Shown here: piece by piece, positions 57,155 through 64,000 of the stretch
How the letters are laid out: the number at the start of each line of letters is the position of its first letter
Numbering within the stretch: the first letter of the stretch is position 1
Assembly: GCA_045600205.1 (NCBI GenBank)
Contig: JAZRXM010000033.1
Span: 1-64,000 of the forward strand
Reading direction: 5' to 3'
DNA: 64,000 bases
Origin: Firm-04 sp045600205
GTDB taxonomy: Bacteria > Bacillota > Clostridia > Oscillospirales > Ruminococcaceae
Made by a program: the position numbers and the translations under genes
Notes under the pieces: generated by a model
What the model was told of the DNA's origin: nothing
The model's database searches: none
What the model saw: the letters and a program-made list of their open reading frames with translations, nothing else

Positions 57155-58429
57155 TCAGCGATAAATCATATCCGCGCGGTCAGGACCTGTGGATACCATG
57201 GTAATCGGATAGCCGATTCTCTCCTCGACAAATTCGATGTACTTGCGGCAGTTTTCGGGCAGATCTTCGTACTTCTTGATGCCCGAGATATCGCATTTCC
57301 AGCCGGGCAGCTTCTCGTAAATCGGCTTTGCCTCGTCCAGACGGTCGCCGCTCGGGAATTCATCGGTGCGCTTGCCGTCAATTTCGTATGCCACACAGAC
57401 AGGGATCTCATCGAGATAACCCAGAACATCAATCAGAGAGAATGCAACATCGGTTGCACCCTGAAGCATACAGCCATAGCGGGTTGCAACGATATCAAAC
57501 CAGCCCATACGGCGCGGACGACCTGTAGTCGCACCGAACTCGCCGTCGCTGCCGCCCTTGCGGCGAAGAACATCAGCCTCGTCGCCGAAGATCTCGGTGG
57601 TGAAAGGACCTGCACCAACGCAAGAGGAATATGCCTTGACAACGGTAATGACGCGCTTGATCTCATACGGCGGAATGCAGGCACCGACTGCGCCGTAGCC
57701 TGCGAGGGTGGAAGAAGAAGTGGTCATCGGGTAGATACCGCTGGTCAGGTCACGCAGAGAGCCGAGCTGACCTTCGAGCAGGACATTTTTGCCTGCCTTG
57801 ATGGCATCATGCATGGTCTGTGCCATGTTGCAGAGGTACGGCTTCAGGTATTCGCCGCACTCGCGCAGATATGCAAGGATCTTGCCGGGCTCGAGCAGTT
57901 CCTCGCCGCCGTAAAGTCCCTGAATCGTTGCGTTTTTGATGTGGCAGACGCGCTCGACCTTTTCTGCCAGGTTTTTGTTGTAAAGTTCAGCAAGCTGGAA
58001 GCCGATCTTCATTGCCTTATCGGAATAGTGCGGAGCAATACCCGACTGGGTGGAGCCGAAGCTGTGCTTGCCCAGACGCTTTTCCTCCAGCTTATCAAAG
58101 AGAATATGGTACGGCATGACAAGCTGTGCGCGGTCAGAGATCAGGATTTTCGGGGTGGGTACGCCGCCCTGTTCGATCTGTTCGAGTTCGCGCTTGAACG
58201 CCTCGCAATTGAATGCAGCACCCGAACCGATGATATTGGTGGTACCCTTCTGGAATACACCCGAGGGAAGGATATGCAGCACGAACTTACCATACTCATT
58301 TATGATGGTATGACCTGCGTTGGCACCTCCCTGAAATCGAATGACATAATCTGCATCGGCAGCGAAGACGTCAGTCAGCTTACCCTTGCCTTCGTCGCCC
58401 CAGTTTCCGCCTACAATTGCTGTTACCAT
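57155..58429 (-). CDS. purA: Adenylosuccinate synthetase
   Basis: The 424-residue protein starts at the ATG complementing 58427-58429 behind GGAAAGGA; upstream in-frame codons have no site. It makes adenylosuccinate from IMP, GTP and aspartate. Marks: VGGNWGDEGKGKLTD (P-loop with catalytic Asp), GGANAGHTI with catalytic His, SGTQSGIAPHYSDK-like IMP contacts (here GSTQSGIAPHYSDK), EGQLGSLRDLTSG, and GATTGRPRRMGWFD. The length is normal. Confidence 0.97.
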   Translation of the reverse strand: MVTAIVGGNWGDEGKGKLTDVFAADADYVIRFQGGANAGHTIINEYGKFVLHILPSGVFQKGTTNIIGSGAAFNCEAFKRELEQIEQGGVPTPKILISDRAQLVMPYHILFDKLEEKRLGKHSFGSTQSGIAPHYSDKAMKIGFQLAELYNKNLAEKVERVCHIKNATIQGLYGGEELLEPGKILAYLRECGEYLKPYLCNMAQTMHDAIKAGKNVLLEGQLGSLRDLTSGIYPMTTSSSTLAGYGAVGACIPPYEIKRVITVVKAYSSCVGAGPFTTEIFGDEADVLRRKGGSDGEFGATTGRPRRMGWFDIVATRYGCMLQGATDVAFSLIDVLGYLDEIPVCVAYEIDGKRTDEFPSGDRLDEAKPIYEKLPGWKCDISGIKKYEDLPENCRKYIEFVEERIGYPITMVSTGPDRADMIYR

Positions 58430-58499
58430 AATCGTTTCCTTTCCAAAATGCGGGGATTTAAAATTTCCGAAAAAAAGTCTTTCGGACATTCCCTTCAAA

Positions 58500-58528
58500 A
58501 TTGTAGCACAACTTGCAAGAATTGTCAA
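58500..58528 (-). promoter_or_regulatory. Sigma-A promoter for purA
   Basis: On the minus strand TTGACA (plus 58523-58528) and TACAAT (plus 58500-58505) with a 17-bp spacer. Confidence 0.82.
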
Positions 58529-58603
58529 GCACGATTTTTCAAAAAACAAAAGAATCTGTCAGACGAAAAATTCTGAAAATACGACCGGATTTAAAAACAG
58601 AGC

Positions 58604-58632
58604 TTGCAATCGCTGCTGTGTTGTGATATAAT
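58604..58632 (+). promoter_or_regulatory. Sigma-A promoter for the 58668-60287 gene
   Basis: TTGCAA at 58604-58609 and TATAAT at 58627-58632 with a 17-bp spacer. Confidence 0.75.
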
Positions 58633-58667
58633 ATTATCACTAACTTCGCAGACGAAAGGACATCGAC

Positions 58668-60287
58668 ATGAAACTGACTCTCGATCATTTTGCAGAAAAG
58701 TTCGAAAAACTAAGTGTATACGTCATTGGCGGACTGACGGGCATTTTCGCCTGTTTCCTGAGTCTGGTCAGCCTGCTGCACACCACAAACGTCGAAAACA
58801 TCACCGAGGGAAACGGCAGCAATACGTCCCTTTATCACATTCTGGAAAGCATTGAATCCGTCATTTTCAGAAACGACAGCTTCCTATGGAATCTGATTCT
58901 TCTTGCCGTATCGCTGTGTTTATGTTTTCTGCTGCTGAATCGAAAAAAGCAGCCTTCCATGAAAGTAATCTGCATCGGACTGTTTCTGTGGACGGTACTG
59001 TTTGGTACGCTCTGGGTATTCTCCTCGCAGTCCTCGCCCAGCGAAGATTCCTATATCGTATCCAGTGCGGCAGCCGAATGCGCCAAGGGCAACCCGTTCA
59101 CACTGGCGGACGGCAACTATTTCAAGAACTATTCTTTTCAGCTTGGATACGTCTTTTTCCTTGAAGTCATCATGCGAATCGCCAATGCGATGTTTTATCC
59201 CGGCAATCTGCTGTACCTTGAATTCATCAATGTCCTCTGTTTAGGCGTCATTCACGTCAGCATCGTCCGCATCAACGATCTGCTGTTTGAGGACAAGCGA
59301 ATTGCAAAATTATCCGCTGTTTTGCTGGCATTCAGTGCCGCTCCCCTCGTATCGTGCAGCTTCATTTACGGCATCATTCCCGGCATGATGTTTGCAATCC
59401 TTGCGCTATACCATGAACTTTGCTATTTCAAGAAAAAAAAGACAGTCAGTGCGGTCAAATCGGTATTCTGCATTGCGCTTGCCATGTTGGTGAAACCCAA
59501 TTATCTGATCTGGCTGATCGCCATGATGCTGCTTGCGTTTGTTATGCTGTTTCGCAGAAAGCACTTTGTGAAAGACATCACCTACATGGCTGCAGCCGTA
59601 TCGCTTGCCTCGCTGATGCAGCCCGCTGTCAAATCCATGTACGAAAAACGCTGCGGTGAAGATCTCGGCGAACCTGTCCCGTATGTTTCGTGGATCGCTA
59701 TGGGGCTGAACGAATCCGCCGATGCCCCGGGCTGGTATAATTACGCTTATACGCTCACCAATTTCGGCAATTCGGATTGCAACGCAGAAGTCGCTTCCGC
59801 CAAATCCAAAGCCGTCATCCGCGACAGAATCCGCTATTTTGTGCGAAATCCGCAGTACGCACATGATTTTATGTACGGCAAGATCGTATCGCAATGGAAC
59901 GAAACCTCGTATGAATCCATCTGGAACAACCAGGTGCGCCGTCAGTATAAACCCAAGGGACGTATTGCGGCATTTGTCTGTGACAGAGGCGTTACGGCTG
60001 CCAAGCGATATATGGATATTTTCGCGCAGCTGATTTTCTTCGGATTTGCGATCGGCTGCGTGCTGCTCCTCCGTAAAAAGGAATTTCTGCTGACACCGTT
60101 CCCGCTCATTTTCCTCGGCGGATTCTTCTACCAGTTGATCTCTGAAGGGAAATCGCAGTATATCCTCCCCTATTTCATCCTGATGACGGGCTTTGCGGCA
60201 TTCGGCATTGTCCGCCTCTATGAATGGTTCCTTGCAAAAGCCAAGGCGAAAAACCATAAGCGGATTCTTCAATTTTTCGGAAACTGA
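58668..60287 (+). CDS. Polytopic membrane protein, GT39-like glycosyltransferase candidate
   Basis: The 539-residue protein starts behind CGAAAGGA. About ten membrane helices are interrupted by an early extracytoplasmic loop with FSSQSSPSEDSYIVSSAAAECAKGN, an acidic position comparable to the catalytic loop of GT-C enzymes. A long loop (about 330-440, CGEDLGEPVPYVSWIAMGLNESADAPGWYNYAYTL) follows before the last helices. The topology and the W-x-A-M-G-L motif fit polyprenyl-phosphate-dependent sugar transferases (GT39/PMT-like) that decorate cell-wall polymers. The donor and acceptor are unknown. Confidence 0.75.
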   Translation: MKLTLDHFAEKFEKLSVYVIGGLTGIFACFLSLVSLLHTTNVENITEGNGSNTSLYHILESIESVIFRNDSFLWNLILLAVSLCLCFLLLNRKKQPSMKVICIGLFLWTVLFGTLWVFSSQSSPSEDSYIVSSAAAECAKGNPFTLADGNYFKNYSFQLGYVFFLEVIMRIANAMFYPGNLLYLEFINVLCLGVIHVSIVRINDLLFEDKRIAKLSAVLLAFSAAPLVSCSFIYGIIPGMMFAILALYHELCYFKKKKTVSAVKSVFCIALAMLVKPNYLIWLIAMMLLAFVMLFRRKHFVKDITYMAAAVSLASLMQPAVKSMYEKRCGEDLGEPVPYVSWIAMGLNESADAPGWYNYAYTLTNFGNSDCNAEVASAKSKAVIRDRIRYFVRNPQYAHDFMYGKIVSQWNETSYESIWNNQVRRQYKPKGRIAAFVCDRGVTAAKRYMDIFAQLIFFGFAIGCVLLLRKKEFLLTPFPLIFLGGFFYQLISEGKSQYILPYFILMTGFAAFGIVRLYEWFLAKAKAKNHKRILQFFGN

Positions 60288-60292
60288 ACAAG

Positions 60293-60341
60293 ATGTCTGC
60301 GCAGACTGTAAGCTCTCTTGCAGTCCGTGCAGACATTTTTC
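60293..60341 (+). terminator. Terminator after the membrane protein gene
   Basis: ATGTCTGC at 60293 pairs with GCAGACAT ending 60336, with an inner GACTG/CAGTC stem, followed by TTTTC. Confidence 0.75.
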
Positions 60342-60449
60342 TTGCAGAAAAATCGGAAAAAGACTTTTCTTTTCTGAAAAAGTATGCTATACTATATTTA
60401 TCTATGTTTTTCAGGAAACACAAACACATCCTCATCACAGGAGGCAATC

Positions 60450-63380
60450 ATGTCAAATACACATAAATACGCACTTGGTATAGATGTTGGCTCAACGACT
60501 GTCAAAACCGTTGTGCTGGATGAACAGGGCAAAATGCTCTCTCACTGCTATCAGCGTCATATGTCGCGTGTCCGTGAAACAGTCGCGGAGCAGGTGCAGG
60601 CACTTGCTGCACAGTATCCCGATGCGGAATTTTCCGTCTGCATGACAGGTTCAGCAGGACTTGGTCTGGCTCAGAGCGCGGGAATCCCGTTTGTTCAGGA
60701 GGTTCATGCAGCGTTTCTGGCGGTCAAGCAGGATTACGCCAACGCCGATGTCGTCATTGAGCTTGGCGGCGAGGATGCGAAAATCATCTTCCTGACAGGC
60801 GGCGTGGAGCAGCGTATGAACGGCTCCTGCGCAGGCGGCACAGGCGCATTCATCGACCAGATGGCGACGCTGCTCGGCATCACCGCAGATGAAATGGATG
60901 CCCTCTCTTTGCAGGCAGAAAAGCGCTACCCGATCGCATCGCGCTGCGGTGTGTTTGCAAAATCCGATATTCAGCCGCTGCTCAATCAGGGCGCACGCCG
61001 CGAGGATATTGCGGCAAGTATCTTTCAGGCAGTGGTTGACCAGACCGTTTCGGGTCTGGCGCAGGGCAGACAAATTGAAGGTACGGTGCTGTTCCTAGGC
61101 GGCCCGCTTTCCTTCCTGAAGGGTCTGCGCGAGGCATTTGTCCGCACACTGAAACTCGATGACGAGCACGCAGTTTTCCCGGAAAACGCACCTGTTTTCG
61201 TTGCATATGGCTGTGCGATGTTTGCCAAGCAGTCCGAGGAAGCACAGCCGCTTTCTGAGGTTCTGGACAAACTGGCGTCCGCAAAAACAGGCGGCAATAC
61301 CGTCACAGGACAGCCGCTGTTTGAATCCCGCAAGGATTATGAAGCGTTCATTGAGCGTCACAAGGCAAACGATTTGCCGTTTGCTGACCTGCATACCGCA
61401 AAAGGCAACGCCTACCTCGGCATTGATGCAGGTTCGACTACCACAAAACTGGTGCTGATCACCGAAAACGGCGAGCTGCTTTATCAGTACTACGCTGCAA
61501 ACCGCGGTCAGCCGCTTGACCGCATTGTTAAGCAGCTGAATACCATTTATGAGCAAATGAATCCCGATCTGCACATTGTTGCATCAGCAGTCACCGGTTA
61601 CGGCGAAGACTTCATCCGTGCCGGTCTGGGCGTAGACTTCGGCATTGTGGAAACCGTTGCGCATTTCAAAGCAGCTTCGTACTTCTGCCCCGATGTTGAT
61701 TTCATCATGGACATCGGCGGTCAGGATATCAAATGCTTCAAGATCCGCAATCACAGCATCGACAGCATCATGCTGAATGAAGCCTGCTCCTCGGGCTGCG
61801 GCTCGTTTATCCAGAGTTTTGCGCAGGCACTGGGCTATGATATCGCAGAATTCTCGCAATTGGGACTGTTTGCAGAGCATCCCGTAGATCTCGGCTCGCG
61901 CTGCACGGTATTCATGAACAGTTCGGTCAAGCAGGCACAAAAGGACGGCGCAACCGTCGAGGATATCTCTGCGGGTCTTTCATCGTCCATCATCAAAAAT
62001 GCCGTTTATAAGGTCATTCGTGCAAAATCCATGGACGAACTCGGTCAGAACATTGTCGTACAAGGCGGCACGTTCCTCAATGATGCCGTACTGCGTTCCT
62101 TCGAAATGGAACTGGGTCGTCCCGTCATTCGTCCCGCAATTTCGGGGCTGATGGGCGCATTCGGTGCGGCACTCTATGCCAAGGAGCACTGCCCCGAACA
62201 GACAAAACTGATCTCCGCAGAGAAATTGGCTGACTTCTCCTATAAAACCACAAATGCCAAGTGCGGCGGCTGTACCGCACATTGTGCGCTCAACATCGTG
62301 CATTTCCCTGACGGCGGCAAGTTTGTTTCGGGCAACCGCTGCGAGCGCGGCGCGGGCCTTTCCAACAAGAACACCCTGCCCTCTATTTACGACTACAAAT
62401 ACGAGCGCATCCTGAACTGCAATACGCAGCCCGCAGGCACCCCGATCGGTACGGTGGGACTGCCGCTTGCCCTCAGCTTCTACGAGCAAATGCCGTTCTG
62501 GACAACACTCTTTACGAAGCTCGGCTTCAAGGTAGAGATTTCCCGTGAAAGCGACCGCAGCGTTTACTATCAGGGACAGCACACCATTCCCTCGGATACT
62601 GTCTGCTATCCCGCAAAACTCGCACACGGACATATCGAAGATCTGCTTGACCGCGGCGTAGACTTTATTTTCTGGCCGTGCATGAGCTATAACGTGGATG
62701 AGGGCGAAAACGATAACCACTTCAACTGCCCTGTCGTTGCGTATTATCCCGAATTACTCCGCGCCAACAATCCGCGCCTGACAGAGCAGAATTTCCGTCT
62801 GCCTTACATGGATCTGAACCGTCCCAAGAGCGTGCAGGCTGCAATGAAAAATATTCTCAGACGTTACAGCCTGAGTGCCAACCTCTCGGATGCAATTGAC
62901 GCTGCCTACGCCGCACAGCAGCAGTACCGCAAGGATGTGGCGGAAAAAGCGCAGGAAATCATTGCACAGGCACGCGCAGAAGGCAAAAAAATCATCGTAC
63001 TGGCCGGTCGTCCGTACCACATTGACAAAGAGATCAACCATGGTCTGCATAAGCTGATCACCTCCCTCGGCATGGCGGTCGTCAGCGAGGACAGCGTGGC
63101 AGAACTCGGGCACCTGACCGAAAAACTCGGCGTGCTCAACCAGTGGACCTATCACGCAAGACTGTATCGTGCAGCACAGTATGTGACCACACAGCCTGAT
63201 ATGCAGCTTGTACAGCTGGTATCCTTCGGATGCGGCATTGATGCAGTCACAACGGATGAAGTACGCACATTGCTGGAGAATCAGGGCAAACTTTACACGC
63301 AGCTGAAAATTGACGAGATCAACAACCTTGGTGCTGCAAAGATTCGTTTGCGCAGTCTGGTTGCGGCAATGGAAGAATAA
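60450..63380 (+). CDS. Acyl-CoA dehydratase activase-like protein with two BadF/BcrA ATPase domains and DUF2229
   Basis: The 976-residue protein starts at ATG 60450, 6 nt after CAGGAGG. Two ASKHA ATPase domains occur in tandem: about 8-275 (LGIDVGSTTVKTVVLD, VIELGGEDAKIIFL, NGSCAGGTGAFIDQM) and about 325-590 (LGIDAGSTTTKLVLI, FIMDIGGQDIKCFKI, NEACSSGCGSFIQSF). The Cys there is placed to bind a 4Fe-4S cluster between subunits. A Cys-rich DUF2229 part follows (KCGGCTAHCALNIVHF, SGNRCERGAG), ending in IIVLAGRPYHIDKEINHG and SFGCGIDAVTTDEV. Many relatives are about 1400 residues, with an extra HgdB-like end; here it is absent. The substrate is unknown. Confidence 0.88.
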   Translation: MSNTHKYALGIDVGSTTVKTVVLDEQGKMLSHCYQRHMSRVRETVAEQVQALAAQYPDAEFSVCMTGSAGLGLAQSAGIPFVQEVHAAFLAVKQDYANADVVIELGGEDAKIIFLTGGVEQRMNGSCAGGTGAFIDQMATLLGITADEMDALSLQAEKRYPIASRCGVFAKSDIQPLLNQGARREDIAASIFQAVVDQTVSGLAQGRQIEGTVLFLGGPLSFLKGLREAFVRTLKLDDEHAVFPENAPVFVAYGCAMFAKQSEEAQPLSEVLDKLASAKTGGNTVTGQPLFESRKDYEAFIERHKANDLPFADLHTAKGNAYLGIDAGSTTTKLVLITENGELLYQYYAANRGQPLDRIVKQLNTIYEQMNPDLHIVASAVTGYGEDFIRAGLGVDFGIVETVAHFKAASYFCPDVDFIMDIGGQDIKCFKIRNHSIDSIMLNEACSSGCGSFIQSFAQALGYDIAEFSQLGLFAEHPVDLGSRCTVFMNSSVKQAQKDGATVEDISAGLSSSIIKNAVYKVIRAKSMDELGQNIVVQGGTFLNDAVLRSFEMELGRPVIRPAISGLMGAFGAALYAKEHCPEQTKLISAEKLADFSYKTTNAKCGGCTAHCALNIVHFPDGGKFVSGNRCERGAGLSNKNTLPSIYDYKYERILNCNTQPAGTPIGTVGLPLALSFYEQMPFWTTLFTKLGFKVEISRESDRSVYYQGQHTIPSDTVCYPAKLAHGHIEDLLDRGVDFIFWPCMSYNVDEGENDNHFNCPVVAYYPELLRANNPRLTEQNFRLPYMDLNRPKSVQAAMKNILRRYSLSANLSDAIDAAYAAQQQYRKDVAEKAQEIIAQARAEGKKIIVLAGRPYHIDKEINHGLHKLITSLGMAVVSEDSVAELGHLTEKLGVLNQWTYHARLYRAAQYVTTQPDMQLVQLVSFGCGIDAVTTDEVRTLLENQGKLYTQLKIDEINNLGAAKIRLRSLVAAMEE

Positions 63381-63400
63381 GCGGGTAACGTGAATGATAT

Positions 63401-63437
63401 GGGGGAACCTGATGAAAAGAGGTTCCCCCATGCTTTT
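63401..63437 (+). terminator. Terminator after the activase gene
   Basis: GGGGGAACCT pairs perfectly with AGGTTCCCCC around GATGAAAAG, followed by ATGCTTTTT. Confidence 0.8.
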
Positions 63438-63478
63438 TCGGCAGGCTGCAAAAGAAAATTCTGATTCAAAATGCGCAC

Positions 63479-63507
63479 TTGACAAATCCCACACGATATG
63501 CTATAAT
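63479..63507 (+). promoter_or_regulatory. Sigma-A promoter for the tRNA at 63529
   Basis: TTGACA at 63479-63484 and TATAAT at 63502-63507, exact hexamers with a 17-bp spacer, 21 bp before the tRNA. Confidence 0.9.
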
Positions 63508-63528
63508 ATTGATTCAGGAATATGAAAT

Positions 63529-63601
63529 GGGCTCGTAGCTCAGCTGGGGGAGCGCTGCCTTCGGAACGCAGAGGTGGAGGGTTCGATCCCCTTCGGGTCC
63601 A
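63529..63601 (+). tRNA. tRNA with anticodon CGG by position (Pro), atypical
   Basis: The cloverleaf runs from GGGCTCG to CGGGTCC plus discriminator A; D arm GCTC/GAGC, T arm GAGGGTTCGATCCCCTT. The anticodon arm reads CTGCC-TTCGGAA-CGCAG, so positions 34-36 are CGG. Odd points: C31-C39 cannot pair, position 37 is A where tRNA-Pro has G, and the first pair is G1-C72 instead of the usual C1-G72. Positions 21 and 48 are also non-standard. It has a perfect promoter and a terminator, so it is probably expressed. Amino-acid identity uncertain. Confidence 0.65.
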
Positions 63602-63617
63602 TTCCAAACGCAAGTGC

Positions 63618-63647
63618 GCCCTTATACACACGTATAAGGGCATTTTT
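63618..63647 (+). terminator. Terminator after the tRNA
   Basis: GCCCTTATAC pairs perfectly with GTATAAGGGC around ACAC, followed by ATTTTT. Confidence 0.88.
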
Positions 63648-63676
63648 GCGCATGAAACAGAAAGGAGCGTTGCACC

Positions 63677-64000
63677 GTGTCCGAAATGCTTTACCGACTG
63701 ATCCCGGCAGATCTCAACGCAGCCATTTCAGAGGAGCAGGCGATATCTGCTGTGGAATACCTCAAAGCCGAGGCCGGCACCGAGGATGTTATCTACGTGA
63801 TTGCCGAAACCCCGATGTTTGTCGAATGCGGTGATATGCTGCACTATATCGGCTGTCCGCACTGTCGAAAAAAGCTTTCCTTTCCTTGGTGGGCAGAGCA
63901 AATGACCCGCTGCGCCGAAACAGGCTTCATGGTGCGCGATATTGTATTTCCGTGCTGCAATCAGGAAGGGAAACTCGAAGACATCGACTATCAGGAGCCA
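63677..64000 (+). CDS. Hypothetical Cys-rich protein, N-terminal part (runs off window)
   Basis: The frame begins at GTG 63677, 12 nt after AAAGGAG, and stays open for 108 codons to the window edge. It reads SEMLYRLIPADLNAAISEEQ, later FVECGDMLHYIGCPHCRKK and IVFPCCNQEGK. The C-x-x-C and C-C sites could hold one zinc. There is no membrane segment so far. No family is recognised. An in-frame ATG three codons later is a weaker alternative start. Confidence 0.65.
   Translation, partial: MSEMLYRLIPADLNAAISEEQAISAVEYLKAEAGTEDVIYVIAETPMFVECGDMLHYIGCPHCRKKLSFPWWAEQMTRCAETGFMVRDIVFPCCNQEGKLEDIDYQEP

Overview
The window is about 50% GC and comes from a spore-forming member of the Bacillota, most likely Ruminococcus-like Oscillospiraceae (class Clostridia). 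Evidence: a GPR spore protease beside rpsT, a SpoIIQ-like M23 protein, a clostridial 2[4Fe-4S] ferredoxin, an IspH-S1 fusion, dockerin or dockerin-like Ca2+ loops in three secreted or membrane proteins, a bacterial expansin, Thr-rich linkers, many TTG/GTG starts with strong Shine-Dalgarno sites, and textbook sigma-A promoters with 17-bp spacers. No phage, IS element or CRISPR array was seen. This placement is inference; no database was searched.

Layout. 0-5.5 kb: end of an unknown gene, a lipoprotein, a DUF421/DUF4363 pair, rpsT, gpr, a possible sporulation RNA, an M23 protein and a lipoprotein. 5.5-15 kb: zinc-ribbon membrane protein, D,D-carboxypeptidase, ispH-rpsA fusion with its own internal promoter and start for S1, a substrate-binding/VWA protein pair, and htpG under a perfect CIRCE operator. 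14.9-18.9 kb (minus): ECF sigma and an anti-sigma with an extracellular dockerin-like tip, a BaiN/HI0933-type flavoprotein and a membrane protein.

18.9-30.4 kb (minus): one 11-kb operon with two MalF/MalG-type permease pairs, a 970-residue substrate-binding protein with long N-terminal extra modules, an NHL/TPR membrane protein, a Yip1 protein and a DUF5696 protein, but no ATPase. This is the best candidate here for an undescribed system, probably carbohydrate uptake coupled to surface processing.

30.5-36.4 kb: ferredoxin, trmB, a collapsed glycosyltransferase, pyrC, an Lrp regulator with an aminotransferase, and an Xaa-Pro peptidase. 36.7-41.1 kb: tRNA-Leu and tRNA-Ser, a dockerin protein with a possible lysozyme-like domain, a phosphoesterase-mnmM-expansin operon, and a multi-hairpin intergenic block. 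41.1-48.1 kb: a MoxR/DUF58/transglutaminase operon divergent from three tandem zinc-ribbon/TM2 genes. 48.1-51.3 kb: a VTC/DUF4956/Cthe_2159-like cluster behind a short leader ORF.

52.5-58.5 kb (mostly minus): a decayed gene, tRNA-Lys, the rpmG-secE-nusG-rplK-rplA operon, ychF and purA. 58.6-64 kb (plus): a polytopic membrane protein, a two-ATPase-domain acyl-CoA dehydratase activase, an unusual tRNA and the start of a further gene. The carbohydrate theme (ABC locus, dockerins, expansin, Cthe_2159-like protein, biomass-sensor-like anti-sigma) suggests a fibre-degrading gut or rumen lifestyle; that is inference.
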